Below, one piece after another: positions 33,491-42,600 of a DNA stretch of 64,000 bases. A program made the translations under genes and the position numbers. The stretch comes from Acidimicrobiales bacterium (lineage in GTDB: Bacteria > Actinomycetota > Acidimicrobiia > Acidimicrobiales > JACCXE01). The DNA is taken from contig DASZWD010000030.1 in the NCBI GenBank assembly GCA_035546775.1, positions 62,001 to 126,000 on the forward strand, read 5' to 3'. The stretch's first letter is position 1; every line of letters starts with the position of its first letter. The notes beneath the pieces were generated by a model, which saw only the letters and a list, made by a program, of their open reading frames with translations, searched no databases and was not told the origin of the DNA.

Positions 33491-34651
33491 CTACGCGGGG
33501 CTGAGAGTGTCGATGAACACACCGAACTGTCCGGCGCGGGAGAAGTCCGAAGCTGAAGCCCGCGCCCGTTCGGCCATCGCCGCCAGCGACGCGCGGTCAA
33601 GGCCCTTCAGGGCGCACACGATCGCCGCCGGGTCGTCGTCGATGGCGACGCCACAACGCCGCTCCTCGACGATGCGCCGCATCTCCGCTTCGGGTGCCGC
33701 CACCACCAGCAAAGGCCGGGCGAGCGCCATCATCTCGTAACCCTTGCTCGGCACGACGAAGCCCTCGATCCCGCGGCGCGTACCGACGAGCAAGAGATCG
33801 GCCTCGGCGGCGAGCGCTGGCACCTGCTCGTGTGGCATCCGGCCGACGAGCGACACATTGGGCGGGGCGGCGCGGAACTCGCCCTCCGCCGCGCCGCCGC
33901 CGACGAACACGAACTCGGCGACGCCGCCGAGCGCACCCGCCGCCTCCAACACCGACGACCAGGGTCCGGCGAAACCGAGATTGCCGAAGTGCATCACGCG
34001 CAGCGGCCGCTCAGCATCGGACGCCCTTGCTGCTGCCGGCGTTACTCCCGACCAGCCGTTGTGGACCACGCGCGTGGGGACGTCGGCGACCGCGCACACC
34101 CGCCGCTCCATGTCGCGCCCGAGGACCACTACCTCGTCCGCGCAGCGCAACGCGGCGGCCAACGCCCGGCGCCACAGCCGCACGCCGACGCCCGCGCGCA
34201 ACAACCCCGCAGCGACGCCGAAGTCTGGGTGCAGGTCCTGCACCCAGATCGTCACCGACTGCGGCCGCCCGACGCGCTTGGCCCACCACGCCAGCAGCGG
34301 CGCCATCGGCGGGTCGGTCATCACGACGAACGCCGCCCGCGCCGTCACCAGGGGGATCAGCAGCGCGGCGCCCAGCATGAACGTCAGGTAGTTGGCGGCC
34401 CGCCCGACACCCGATCGACGGTCGAACCCGGTGCTGCCGACGACATACCGCGTGATGCCGGCGGCACGCACGATCCGCACCGGGCGCCACGCCGGCCGGG
34501 TGGGCGCGTCGTACGACGGATAGCCGCAAACGACCGTCAGCGGGGCGCCGCGATTGCGACACGCCTCGGCGAAGTCGTCGACGATGCGCGCCGTAGCCGC
34601 CGTATCCGGCGGGAAGTACTGGTCGACGAGGACAATGCGCCTCCGGCTCAC
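33491..34651 (-). CDS. Glycosyltransferase family 4
   Basis: 386 residues with GT-B architecture. The N-terminal domain begins RRRIVLVDQYFPPDTAATARIV, as in WbuB/GT4 enzymes. The C-terminal nucleotide-sugar domain has LRVMHFGNLGFAGP and PSKGYEMMALARPLLVV in place of the classical EX7E region. The long hydrophobic stretch AANYLTFMLGAALLIPLV suggests membrane association. GTG start at 34651, divergent from the asparagine-synthase gene 27 bases away. Donor and acceptor sugars are unknown. Confidence 0.83.
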   Translation of the reverse strand: MSRRRIVLVDQYFPPDTAATARIVDDFAEACRNRGAPLTVVCGYPSYDAPTRPAWRPVRIVRAAGITRYVVGSTGFDRRSGVGRAANYLTFMLGAALLIPLVTARAAFVVMTDPPMAPLLAWWAKRVGRPQSVTIWVQDLHPDFGVAAGLLRAGVGVRLWRRALAAALRCADEVVVLGRDMERRVCAVADVPTRVVHNGWSGVTPAAARASDAERPLRVMHFGNLGFAGPWSSVLEAAGALGGVAEFVFVGGGAAEGEFRAAPPNVSLVGRMPHEQVPALAAEADLLLVGTRRGIEGFVVPSKGYEMMALARPLLVVAAPEAEMRRIVEERRCGVAIDDDPAAIVCALKGLDRASLAAMAERARASASDFSRAGQFGVFIDTLSPA

Positions 34652-34663
34652 AGAGCGTGCCTG

Positions 34664-34669
34664 TACCGT
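34664..34669 (+). promoter_or_regulatory. Candidate -10 for the AsnB gene
   Basis: TACCGT, nine bases before the GTG at 34679, inside the 27-base divergent gap with the GT4 gene. Confidence 0.4.
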
Positions 34670-34678
34670 TTGGGCGAC

Positions 34679-36511
34679 GTGTGCGGCATCGCCGGGGTTT
34701 TCGAGCAGGCAGGCGCCTCCGCCAACGCAGTGGTGCGCGTCGACGCCATGCTCACCGACATCCACCACCGCGGTCCCGACGCGCGCGGCACGCGGGCGCT
34801 CGAGGGTAGGAGCGGCACGCGGGCGACGCTGGGTGCGGTGCGGCTGCGCGTCATCGATCTCGCACCCACAGCCGACCAACCTATGTCCGACGCCGCCGGC
34901 CGGGTGTGGACCGCCTTCAACGGCGAGATCTACAACTTCAAGGAACTGCGCGCCGAGCTGGTGGCGGCCGGCTTCACGTTCCGGTCGCAGTCCGACACCG
35001 AGTGCCTCGTGCACCTGTGGCATCACGTCGGCGGCGACGTGGCCCGCATGGCCTCGCGGCTGCGCGGCATGTTCGCCTTTGCCATCTGGGACACGCAAAC
35101 GGGCACGGGCGCGCTCGTCCGTGATCGTCTCGGCATCAAGCCCCTGTTCTGGACGCCGACGCCGACCGGCTTCGCATTCGCGTCCGAGCAGCGCGCGCTC
35201 GCCCGCGCTGGCTTCGTCGACGCGTCGCCGAACGAAGACGTGCTCGCCGGTTACCTCACGAAGGGCGTCGTGCCTAACGGCGCCACGATCCTGCGCGGCG
35301 TCCGTGCGCTCGAGCCGGGCAGCGCGCTCACGTGGGACGGTGGCGTGCCGATCGTGGCGCGCTGGTGGCGGCCGATCTTCTCGCTGCGCGCCGATCTGCT
35401 CGATCCCGACCGCGCCGCGCAGGAAGTCGCGACGAGCGTCGGCGACGCCGTGGCGCGCCACCTCGTCGCCGATCGGAAGGTCGGCGTTTTTCTCTCCTCG
35501 GGTACGGACTCGACGGCTGTGGCAACCATCGCCGCGCGGCACGGTGCGCAGCACAGCCTTACCGTTGGCTTTCCCGATGAGCCGGAATTCGACGAAGGCA
35601 TGGTCGCCGCCGCGACGGCGCGGCGCCTCGGCTTCGGCCACACCGAAGTGCCGACCACCGCCGGCGACGCCGCCGAACACTTGCCGTCGTTTCTGGCCTC
35701 GCTCGACTCGCCGACGGCCGACGCCTTCAACAGCTGGCTCGTGTGTCGCGCCGCCCACGAATCGGGGCTCGTCGTGGCCCTGTCGGGCCTCGGGGGCGAC
35801 GAACTGTTCGCCGGCTACCGCACCTTCAACCTCGTGCCCCGCCTCCGGCGGGTGACGCCGGTGCTCACCCGCGTGCCCGTGGGGGTGCGCCGCTCGCTGG
35901 CCGCTGTGCTGCGCACGCGGCCGCGCACGCGCCCGTTCGAGCGCGCCCTCGGCGCGGGCCTGGGTATCGACGGCGCGTATCACGCCATGCGCAGCCTCTT
36001 TGGTCCCGACGAGCTCGCCGCCATTGGTCTGGCGGCCCCAACGCTCACGCACGTGCCACGCATGCTTGACCCCCTCGACGCCGTCACGCTGCTCGAGCTC
36101 AAGTCGTACCTCCGCTACCAACTCCTTCCCGACGCGGATACGACGTCGATGGCCCACAGCCTCGAAGTGCGCGTGCCGCTCCTCGACGATCGCGTCGTCG
36201 AGACCGCGCTGGCGCTGCCACCCCGCGTCCGCGCGGGCGGCAAGGCGCTGCTCGCCGCCGCCGCCGGCGTCGACGACCCGCCGAAGAAGCGCACGTTCAC
36301 CTTGCCCCTCGAACGCTGGATCCACGGTGCGCTGCGCCCGACGATGCAGACCGCGCTGCTCGACGACTCACTGCCGTTTGCCGACGTGCTGCCCCACGCG
36401 TTCCGCGCCCAGCTGTGGTCGTCGTTCGAGGCCGGGCGTACCCACTGGAGCCGCGTGTGGGCCGTGGGCGTCTTGCGGCTGTGGCCGGCGGCGAACGGGC
36501 TGTCATGGTAG
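34679..36511 (+). CDS. asnB: Asparagine synthase (glutamine-hydrolysing) / AsnB-type amidotransferase
   Basis: 610 residues. The glutaminase nucleophile Cys2 follows the start codon directly (MCGIAGVFEQ). HHRGPDARG and FNGEIYNFKELR complete the Ntn domain. The synthetase P-loop is LSSGTDSTA, followed by GLGGDELFAGY and MAHSLEVRVPLLDD. The enzyme moves glutamine ammonia to an ATP-activated carboxylate. Beside a glycosyltransferase and a carbamoyltransferase the substrate is more likely a sugar acid of a glycan than free aspartate. GTG start fixed by Cys2. Confidence 0.88.
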   Translation: MCGIAGVFEQAGASANAVVRVDAMLTDIHHRGPDARGTRALEGRSGTRATLGAVRLRVIDLAPTADQPMSDAAGRVWTAFNGEIYNFKELRAELVAAGFTFRSQSDTECLVHLWHHVGGDVARMASRLRGMFAFAIWDTQTGTGALVRDRLGIKPLFWTPTPTGFAFASEQRALARAGFVDASPNEDVLAGYLTKGVVPNGATILRGVRALEPGSALTWDGGVPIVARWWRPIFSLRADLLDPDRAAQEVATSVGDAVARHLVADRKVGVFLSSGTDSTAVATIAARHGAQHSLTVGFPDEPEFDEGMVAAATARRLGFGHTEVPTTAGDAAEHLPSFLASLDSPTADAFNSWLVCRAAHESGLVVALSGLGGDELFAGYRTFNLVPRLRRVTPVLTRVPVGVRRSLAAVLRTRPRTRPFERALGAGLGIDGAYHAMRSLFGPDELAAIGLAAPTLTHVPRMLDPLDAVTLLELKSYLRYQLLPDADTTSMAHSLEVRVPLLDDRVVETALALPPRVRAGGKALLAAAAGVDDPPKKRTFTLPLERWIHGALRPTMQTALLDDSLPFADVLPHAFRAQLWSSFEAGRTHWSRVWAVGVLRLWPAANGLSW

Positions 36512-36520
36512 GCAACCTGC

Positions 36521-37291
36521 GTGCGTGACGGGGTGGCGTCCGAAACGGCGCGACGGGTCGCCGCCCAGCGCTTGACGTTCCGGCGGGTCGCCACCGGCTA
36601 CGGCGACCCCGCGGCCGATGACCGCCTCACCCGCGACGTCGCCGGCTCGACCCGGGCCACGACGACGACCATGACGCGCTACCTCGGGGCGCGCACCACG
36701 TTTTTCGACATGGCCGTGGTGAACGCTGTCGACTGGGGCATCGAGCAGCTCGTGGTGGCGGCCGCCGGCTACGACGGGCGGGCGTGGCGGTACGCCAAGC
36801 CCGGAGTGCACTGGTACGAGGTCGACCACCCCGACACGCAGGCCGACAAGCGAGCCCGCGTCGCCCGCCTCGGGCTCGACACCTCACACGTGAGCTTCGT
36901 GCCGGCGGACTTCGCCGCTACGGACGTCGCCGCGGAACTTCGCGCCACCGGATTCGACGCCACAAAGCCGAGCATGATCACCCTCGAGGGAGTCGCGATC
37001 TATCTCGAACGCGAGGTTCTCGCCTCGTTGCTCAGCTCCTTCCGGAGCCTGGCGGCCGTAGGGACGCGTCTCGCGATCAGCCTCTCGATAGCGCGCGACG
37101 GGGTGCGCGCCCGGCTCGAGCACTCGGCGTTTCGCGCTCGCGTCGCGGCTGTCGGAGAGCCCGTCAAGACCGTGCTGGCCCGCGACGAAGTTGCGGCGTT
37201 TCTGGCCGCCACGGGGTGGCGCGACACCGGCGTAGGTTCCGAGCGGGGCCGGGCCGCCGGTCTCGTCGTGCTGGAACCGGTTATTCCGTAA
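36521..37291 (+). CDS. LCM-like SAM-dependent methyltransferase (TIGR00027-like)
   Basis: 256 residues of the leucine-carboxymethyltransferase-like superfamily. It has RYLGARTTFFDMAVVNAVDWGIEQLVVAAAGYDGRAWR as SAM region, YEVDHPDTQADKRARV and ITLEGVAIYLER, which are typical of the large mycobacterial TIGR00027 group. GTG start 10 bases after the asnB stop, so it may be part of that transcript. It probably O-methylates a carboxylate or polyketide; the substrate is unknown. Confidence 0.83.
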   Translation: MRDGVASETARRVAAQRLTFRRVATGYGDPAADDRLTRDVAGSTRATTTTMTRYLGARTTFFDMAVVNAVDWGIEQLVVAAAGYDGRAWRYAKPGVHWYEVDHPDTQADKRARVARLGLDTSHVSFVPADFAATDVAAELRATGFDATKPSMITLEGVAIYLEREVLASLLSSFRSLAAVGTRLAISLSIARDGVRARLEHSAFRARVAAVGEPVKTVLARDEVAAFLAATGWRDTGVGSERGRAAGLVVLEPVIP

Positions 37292-37328
37292 CGGCTTCGC
37301 GGGCCAGACCTCGTAGCCTGTAGGGCAA

Positions 37329-40300
37329 ATGCCTGACTATCTGGCCGCTGTCCACGATCGCGTCATCGTCTTCGACGGCGCGACCGGCACGAACCTGCAC
37401 GCGCGCGATCTGACGATCGACGACTACGGCGGGCCGCAGTTCGAAGGTTGCCCCGAAATCCTCAACGTCACCCGGCCCGACGTCATCCGCGACCTGCATG
37501 CGTCCTTTCTCGATGTGGGCTGTGACGTGGTCGAGACGAACAGCTTCGGGGCGTTCTCGACCGTGCTCACCGAGTACGGCATCCCCGAGCGGGCCTACGA
37601 GTTGTCGCATCTCGCCGCCACCCTGGCGCGCGAAGTCGCCGACAGCTACGACGGCGAGCGCTTCGTTGCCGGTTCCCTCGGCCCGGGCACCAAGATGGCC
37701 ACGCTCGGCTGGATCAGCTTCGCCGAGTTGCGCGACGCCTACGAGGTCGCCGCCCGCGGCCTCATCGACGGCGGCGCCGACCTCATCATCATCGAGACGT
37801 GCCAGGACCTGCTCCAGGTGAAGGCGGCGATGATCGGGGCGCGTCGCGCCATGAAGGCCGTCGGCCGCGCCGTGCCGATCCAGGCGCAGGTGACGATCGA
37901 AACGACGGGGCGCATGTTGCTCGGCACCGAGATCGGTGCCGCCCTCGCCGCCATCGGACCGATGCGGCCTGACGTGTTCGGTCTCAACTGCGCGACGGGC
38001 CCGAAGGAGATGCACGAGCACCTGCGGCATCTGTCGCACTACTCCCCCTTCCCGATCAGCTGCGTGCCCAACGCCGGGCTCCCCTCGATCGTCGACGGTC
38101 AGACGCATTACGACCTCACGCCCGAGCAACTCGCCGACGCCCACGCCCACAACGTCACCGAGCTCGGCATCACCGTCGTCGGCGGGTGCTGCGGCACCAC
38201 GCCGGCGCACCTCAAGGCGGTCGTCGACCGTGTCCGCGGCCTCACGCCGCCGACGCGCACGCCCATCGTCGAGCCCAGCGTTTCGTCGCTGTTCTCGGCG
38301 GTGCCGCTGCGCCAGGAGACGAGCTACCTCGTCATCGGCGAGCGCACCAACGCCAACGGATCGAAGGCGTTCCGCGACGCACTCCTCGCCGAGGACTACG
38401 ACACGTGCGAATCGATGGCCCGCGATCAGGTCAAGGAAGGCAGCCACGCCATCGACGTGTGCGTCGACTACGTCGGCCGCGACGGCGTGCCCGACATGAG
38501 CGAGTTGGCGCGCCGCTTCGCCGAGCGCATCGACGGCGTGATCGTCCTCGACTCGACCGAACCCGACGTCATCCGCGCCGGGCTCGAACGGCTCGGCTCG
38601 CGCGCCATCATCAACTCGGTCAATCTCGAAGACGGCGACGGCGAGAACACCCGCTTTCACAAGGTGCTGTCGATGGCCGCCGAGTTCGGCGCCGCGGTCG
38701 TATGCACCTGTATCGACGAAGAAGGCCAAGCGCGCACGCCGGAGTGGAAGCTGCGCGCCGCGCAGAAGATCCGCGACCTCGCCGTCAACCGCTACGGCCT
38801 GCGCGACGAGGACCTGCTCTTCGATCCCCTCGCCCTCACCATCGGTGCCGGTCTCGAAGAGTCCCGCGGCGACGGCGCGGCGACGATCGAGGGCATTCGC
38901 CTCATATCCCAGGAGCTGCCGAACTGCTTCACGACCCTCGGGTTGTCGAACATCTCCTTCGGGCTCAACCCGGCGCTGCGCCACGTCATCAACTCCGTCT
39001 TCCTGCACGAGTGCGTCGAGGCGGGGCTGACGAGCGCCATCGCCCACGCCGGCCGCCTGCTGCCGCTCAACCGCATCGACGACGAGGACAAGCAGCTCGC
39101 CCTCGACCTCATCTACGACCGCCGCCGCGACGGCTACGACCCGCTCACGATCCTGCTCAACAAGTTCGAGGGCGTGAAGGCGGGCGCGGTCGAGAAGGAG
39201 GACCGCAGCGGCTGGCCCGTCGAGGACCGCCTGAAGGCGCGCATCATCGAAGGCGACCGCAACGGTCTGACCGACGACCTCGACGAGGCACTGGCGACCA
39301 CCGACGCCCTCGACATCCTCAACGACACGCTGCTCGACGGGATGAAGACCGTCGGCGATCTGTTCGGCCGCGGCGAGATGCAGTTGCCCTTCGTGCTGCA
39401 ATCCGCCGAGGCGATGAAGGCGGCCGTCGCCCACCTCGAACCGCACATGCCCAAGACCGAGGACTCCACCAAGGGCCGCATCGTGCTCGCCACGGTCAAG
39501 GGCGACGTGCACGACATCGGCAAGAACCTCGTCGACATCATCCTCACCAACAACGGCTACGAGGTGTTCAACCTCGGCATCAAGGTGCCGCTCAACGACA
39601 TGGTCCAGAAGGCGCGCGAGGTCGGCGCCGACGCCATCGGCATGAGCGGCCTGCTGGTGAAGTCGACGCTGATCATGCGCGAGAACCTCGAAGAGATGAA
39701 CGCCTCCGGTCTGGCGGAGATGCCCGTCATCCTCGGCGGCGCCGCGCTCACCCGCACCTACGTCGAGCGCGACCTGCGCGAGGTGTACGAGGGCCGTGTG
39801 TTCTACGGCAAGGACGCCTTCGAGGGCCTGCACACGCTCGACGAGTTGATGACGAAGAAGCGCAGCGGCGAACTCGAGTCCGACACGACCTTCGGGATCG
39901 AGTTAGGCGGGAGGAATCTGCCGCGCCGCGCCGCCAAAGAAGCTGTCGACCCCTCGACGCTGCCGACGCGTTCGCCGTCGGTGGCGAGCGACAACAAGGT
40001 GTTCGTGCCGCCCTTCGTCGGATCGCGCATCATCAAGGGCGTCGCCATCGACGACATCGCCGCCTACATCAACGAGACGGCGCTGTTCCGCAACCAGTGG
40101 CAGTACCGCCCAGAGAGCGGGGAGGCGGACGACGAGTTCAAGACGCGTATCCGTCCGGAGTTGCGCAACCGTCTCGCCGAGGCGAAGGCGCTCGGCCTGC
40201 TCGTGCCGCAGGTGTCCTACGGGTTCTTCGCTGCCAACGCCGAGGGCAACGACATCGTCATCTGGAAAGACGACGACCGCTCCGCCGAGTGGCTACGCTT

Positions 40301-40781
40301 CAGCCTGCCGCGCCAGGACCACGACCCGTATCTGTGCATCGCCGACTTCGTGAAGGCCGACGAACCCGACTACGTGGCGTTCCATCTCGTGACGATGGGG
40401 CCGAACGTCAGCGAGTACACGGCGAAATTGTTCGCCGACAACAAGTACACCGACTATCTCCACGTGCACGGCCTCGGCGTCGAGATGGCCGAAGCCCTGG
40501 CCGAGCTGTGGCACCGCCGCATCCGCGAAGAGTGGGGATTTGCCGACGAGGACGGCCCGTCGATCGCCGGCCTGTTCCGCCAGCAATACCGCGGCGGCCG
40601 CTACTCCTTCGGCTATCCGGCGTGTCCCGATCTCGAGGACAACGTCAAGATCAACGAGCTGCTCGACGGGCCGTCCATCGGCGTCTCATGCGGTGAGGAC
40701 ACGTCGTTCCAGTACCAACCGGAGCAGACGACCTCCGCGTTGATCTGCCACCACCCGCAGGCCAAGTACTTCGTCGCGTGA
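37329..40781 (+). CDS. metH: Cobalamin-dependent methionine synthase
   Basis: 1150 residues with all four modules. The homocysteine/zinc domain (about 1-320) contains GLNCATGP and GGCCGTTPAH. The methyl-tetrahydrofolate domain (about 330-600) begins YLVIGERTNANGSKAF. The B12 domain (about 650-890) has GDVHDIGKNLVDIIL with the cobalt-binding His. The reactivation domain (about 900-1150) has SYGFFAANAEG. It transfers a methyl group from methyl-tetrahydrofolate to homocysteine. No cobalamin riboswitch is visible in the 37-base gap upstream; a -10-like TAGCCT is nine bases before the ATG. Coupled to trmO by GTGA. Confidence 0.95.
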   Translation: MPDYLAAVHDRVIVFDGATGTNLHARDLTIDDYGGPQFEGCPEILNVTRPDVIRDLHASFLDVGCDVVETNSFGAFSTVLTEYGIPERAYELSHLAATLAREVADSYDGERFVAGSLGPGTKMATLGWISFAELRDAYEVAARGLIDGGADLIIIETCQDLLQVKAAMIGARRAMKAVGRAVPIQAQVTIETTGRMLLGTEIGAALAAIGPMRPDVFGLNCATGPKEMHEHLRHLSHYSPFPISCVPNAGLPSIVDGQTHYDLTPEQLADAHAHNVTELGITVVGGCCGTTPAHLKAVVDRVRGLTPPTRTPIVEPSVSSLFSAVPLRQETSYLVIGERTNANGSKAFRDALLAEDYDTCESMARDQVKEGSHAIDVCVDYVGRDGVPDMSELARRFAERIDGVIVLDSTEPDVIRAGLERLGSRAIINSVNLEDGDGENTRFHKVLSMAAEFGAAVVCTCIDEEGQARTPEWKLRAAQKIRDLAVNRYGLRDEDLLFDPLALTIGAGLEESRGDGAATIEGIRLISQELPNCFTTLGLSNISFGLNPALRHVINSVFLHECVEAGLTSAIAHAGRLLPLNRIDDEDKQLALDLIYDRRRDGYDPLTILLNKFEGVKAGAVEKEDRSGWPVEDRLKARIIEGDRNGLTDDLDEALATTDALDILNDTLLDGMKTVGDLFGRGEMQLPFVLQSAEAMKAAVAHLEPHMPKTEDSTKGRIVLATVKGDVHDIGKNLVDIILTNNGYEVFNLGIKVPLNDMVQKAREVGADAIGMSGLLVKSTLIMRENLEEMNASGLAEMPVILGGAALTRTYVERDLREVYEGRVFYGKDAFEGLHTLDELMTKKRSGELESDTTFGIELGGRNLPRRAAKEAVDPSTLPTRSPSVASDNKVFVPPFVGSRIIKGVAIDDIAAYINETALFRNQWQYRPESGEADDEFKTRIRPELRNRLAEAKALGLLVPQVSYGFFAANAEGNDIVIWKDDDRSAEWLRFSLPRQDHDPYLCIADFVKADEPDYVAFHLVTMGPNVSEYTAKLFADNKYTDYLHVHGLGVEMAEALAELWHRRIREEWGFADEDGPSIAGLFRQQYRGGRYSFGYPACPDLEDNVKINELLDGPSIGVSCGEDTSFQYQPEQTTSALICHHPQAKYFVA

Positions 40782-41239
40782 CGATCAACATCAACCCCGT
40801 CGGCTACGTACGCGGTGGGCGGAGCGAGGCGATCGACGACCACTGGGGCGAGGTCGAAGCCGTCATCGAACTCGACCCGCTGCAGTTCGATCGCGACGTG
40901 ACCGCCGGGTTGGCCGACTTCAGCCACCTCGAGGTCGTGTACGTGTTCCACCTCGTGGACGAGGCGAAGATCGAGACGCGGGCGCGTCACCCGCGTAACA
41001 ACCCCGAGTGGCCGCTCGTCGGCATCTTCGCCCAGCGCGCCAAGGGCCGGCCCAACCGCATCGGCGTGACCACGTGCGAGATCGTCGCCGTGGACGGGTT
41101 GCGTATCACGGTGCGCGGCCTCGACGCCATCGACGGCACACCCGTCGTCGACCTCAAGCCCTACATGACCGAGTTTGCGCCCCGCTCCGACGTGCGCGAG
41201 CCCGGGTGGGCCCACGAGCTCATGGCGGGTTACTGGTAG
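40778..41239 (+). CDS. trmO: TrmO/TsaA-family tRNA methyltransferase
   Basis: 153 residues, start GTG inside the metH stop. Beta-barrel TrmO motifs are visible: INPVGYVRGGR, FSHLEVVYVFHLVDEA, ETRARHPRNNPEWPLVGIFAQRAKGRPN, and VVDLKPYMTEF. The family adds a methyl group to t6A37 of tRNA using SAM. Coupling to metH is sensible because MetH regenerates the methionine needed for SAM. The exact tRNA substrate is inferred from the family only. Confidence 0.85.
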   Translation: MTININPVGYVRGGRSEAIDDHWGEVEAVIELDPLQFDRDVTAGLADFSHLEVVYVFHLVDEAKIETRARHPRNNPEWPLVGIFAQRAKGRPNRIGVTTCEIVAVDGLRITVRGLDAIDGTPVVDLKPYMTEFAPRSDVREPGWAHELMAGYW

Positions 41240-41300
41240 TACCGCCTACCAGGGCGTCGTCTCTCGACCACGCCCAGAGCGCGACCACGTCGATTTTCAT

Positions 41301-41359
41301 TGCCGAGATATGGCGGCCAAATCGCGTCTATGACGCGAAATGGCCGCCATATCTCGGCA
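41301..41359. repeat. Long palindrome, copy 1 of a dispersed repeat
   Basis: A 28-bp stem with two mismatches and a three-base loop (TAT). The arms run TGCCGAGATATGGCGGCCA, then AATCGCGTC, loop, GACGCGAAA, then the complement. The 39-base core recurs at 56990-57028 with 35 of 39 bases identical. It lies between the convergent trmO and egtB genes and may also terminate both transcripts. Confidence 0.85.
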
Positions 41360-41400
41360 TCAAACGCCGGATTGGTCGAAATCGAGCAGCAGCGAAGAGG

Positions 41401-42600
41401 TCAGCGCGCCAGGCGCACGCCACTGAAGGCCCAGCGGCAGTGGGGGCCGAAGAAGTTGCGGTACGTCGGGCGGGCGTGGCCCTTAGGCGTGGCGCAGCAG
41501 GATCCCTTCAGCACCTCCTGGTTGACCATGAACTTGCCGTTGTACTCACCGACGGCGCCCTCGGCCGGGGCGAAGCCGGGATAAGCGGTATACGACGACG
41601 CCGTCCACTGCCACACCGAGCCGTACCACTCGTCCGCGGTGGGGTGCAGGCACTTGAGGTCGAGTCCTGATCGCGCCGGCACCTTCTTCGGCGCGGCATG
41701 CTCCCACTCGAACTCGGTCGGCAGGCGGGCGCCGGACCACCGGGCGAAGGCGTCGGCCTCGTACCAACTCACGTGCACGACGGGTTCGTCGTCGCGCACG
41801 GCCAGCGGACCCCCCATGGTGAAGGTCCACCAGTCGTCGCCCTCGTGCCACCAGTACAGCGGCGAGTCCCATCCGTGTTCCTTGACGCAGGCCCAGCCGT
41901 CGGACATCCACAACTCCGGGCGCGCGTAGCCGCCGTCGTCCATGAACGCCTTCCACTCGCCACACGACACGAGCGATTCGCTGATCTCGAAGGGCTGTAG
42001 CAGGGCTTCGTGGCGCGGCGTCTCGTTGTCGAAACAGAACCCGTCGCCGTCGAACCCGATGTCGACGACGCCGCCCTCGTGCGCGGTCCACGTGCCCGCT
42101 TTCGAGCGGTCGATGGGCTGGTCCCACCACCGCGCCTTGCCGTAGTGCGGCTGCGTCGGGTTGACCGAGAGCACGTGCTTGATGTCCATCACGATCAGCT
42201 CCTGGTGCTGCTGCTCGTGATGGAGGCCGAGGGTCACGAGGTCACGCGGCGCGTCGTCGCGATCCAACAGGACGTGCATGTTGTCGTCGACGTGGTGCCG
42301 GTAGTCGCCGATCTCCCTGGCGCCCGGACGCGTCAGCAGGCCACGCTCGTTGCGGGCGTGACGCGGACCGACGGCCTCGTAATACGAGTTGAACAGGTAC
42401 CGGTAGTTCGGGTCGAACGGTCGGTAGTTGCGCAACGACGGCGTGAGGAGGAACGTCTCGAAGAACCACGTGGTGTGGGCCCGGTGCCACTTTGTGGGCG
42501 ACACGTCGGGCATCGACTGGACGGTCTGGTCCTCGGCCGACAGCGGTTCGGCCAGTTGCTCGGTCAGCTTGCGGACGGCGTCGTAGTCGAGTTCGGTCAT
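41401..42600 (-). CDS. egtB: Ergothioneine synthase EgtB (sulfoxide-forming)
   Basis: 399 residues. The N-terminal DinB domain carries iron ligands in KWHRAHTTWFFE and LGLHHEQQHQELI (H-x3-H-x-E). The C-terminal FGE-sulfatase fold has HVSWYEADAFARWSGARLPTEFEWEHA and ends GPHCRWAFSGVRLAR. The enzyme couples hercynine to a thiol with O2. It overlaps the egtD stop by four bases. No egtC, egtA or egtE is adjacent, so the thiol donor (gamma-glutamylcysteine or cysteine) cannot be read from context. Confidence 0.9.
   Translation of the reverse strand: MTELDYDAVRKLTEQLAEPLSAEDQTVQSMPDVSPTKWHRAHTTWFFETFLLTPSLRNYRPFDPNYRYLFNSYYEAVGPRHARNERGLLTRPGAREIGDYRHHVDDNMHVLLDRDDAPRDLVTLGLHHEQQHQELIVMDIKHVLSVNPTQPHYGKARWWDQPIDRSKAGTWTAHEGGVVDIGFDGDGFCFDNETPRHEALLQPFEISESLVSCGEWKAFMDDGGYARPELWMSDGWACVKEHGWDSPLYWWHEGDDWWTFTMGGPLAVRDDEPVVHVSWYEADAFARWSGARLPTEFEWEHAAPKKVPARSGLDLKCLHPTADEWYGSVWQWTASSYTAYPGFAPAEGAVGEYNGKFMVNQEVLKGSCCATPKGHARPTYRNFFGPHCRWAFSGVRLAR

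Noticed and set aside
33491-36325. Very long minus-strand frame upstream of the GT4 protein
   Set aside because: Only the part up to 34651 reads as a glycosyltransferase. The rest lies opposite asnB and is low-complexity Arg/Gly/Ala sequence typical of antisense frames in GC-rich DNA.
37292-37328. Possible cobalamin riboswitch before metH
   Set aside because: Only 37 bases separate the genes and no B12-box-like element is present.
37281-39833. 850-codon frame antisense to metH
   Set aside because: Composition (His, Val, Asp, Arg repeats) mirrors metH codons and no domain is recognisable, while metH on the other strand is complete and canonical.
41240-41400. Small reading frames spanning the 41301-41359 palindrome
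   Set aside because: They read through the inverted repeat and continue into egtB antisense; no start signal or plausible protein.
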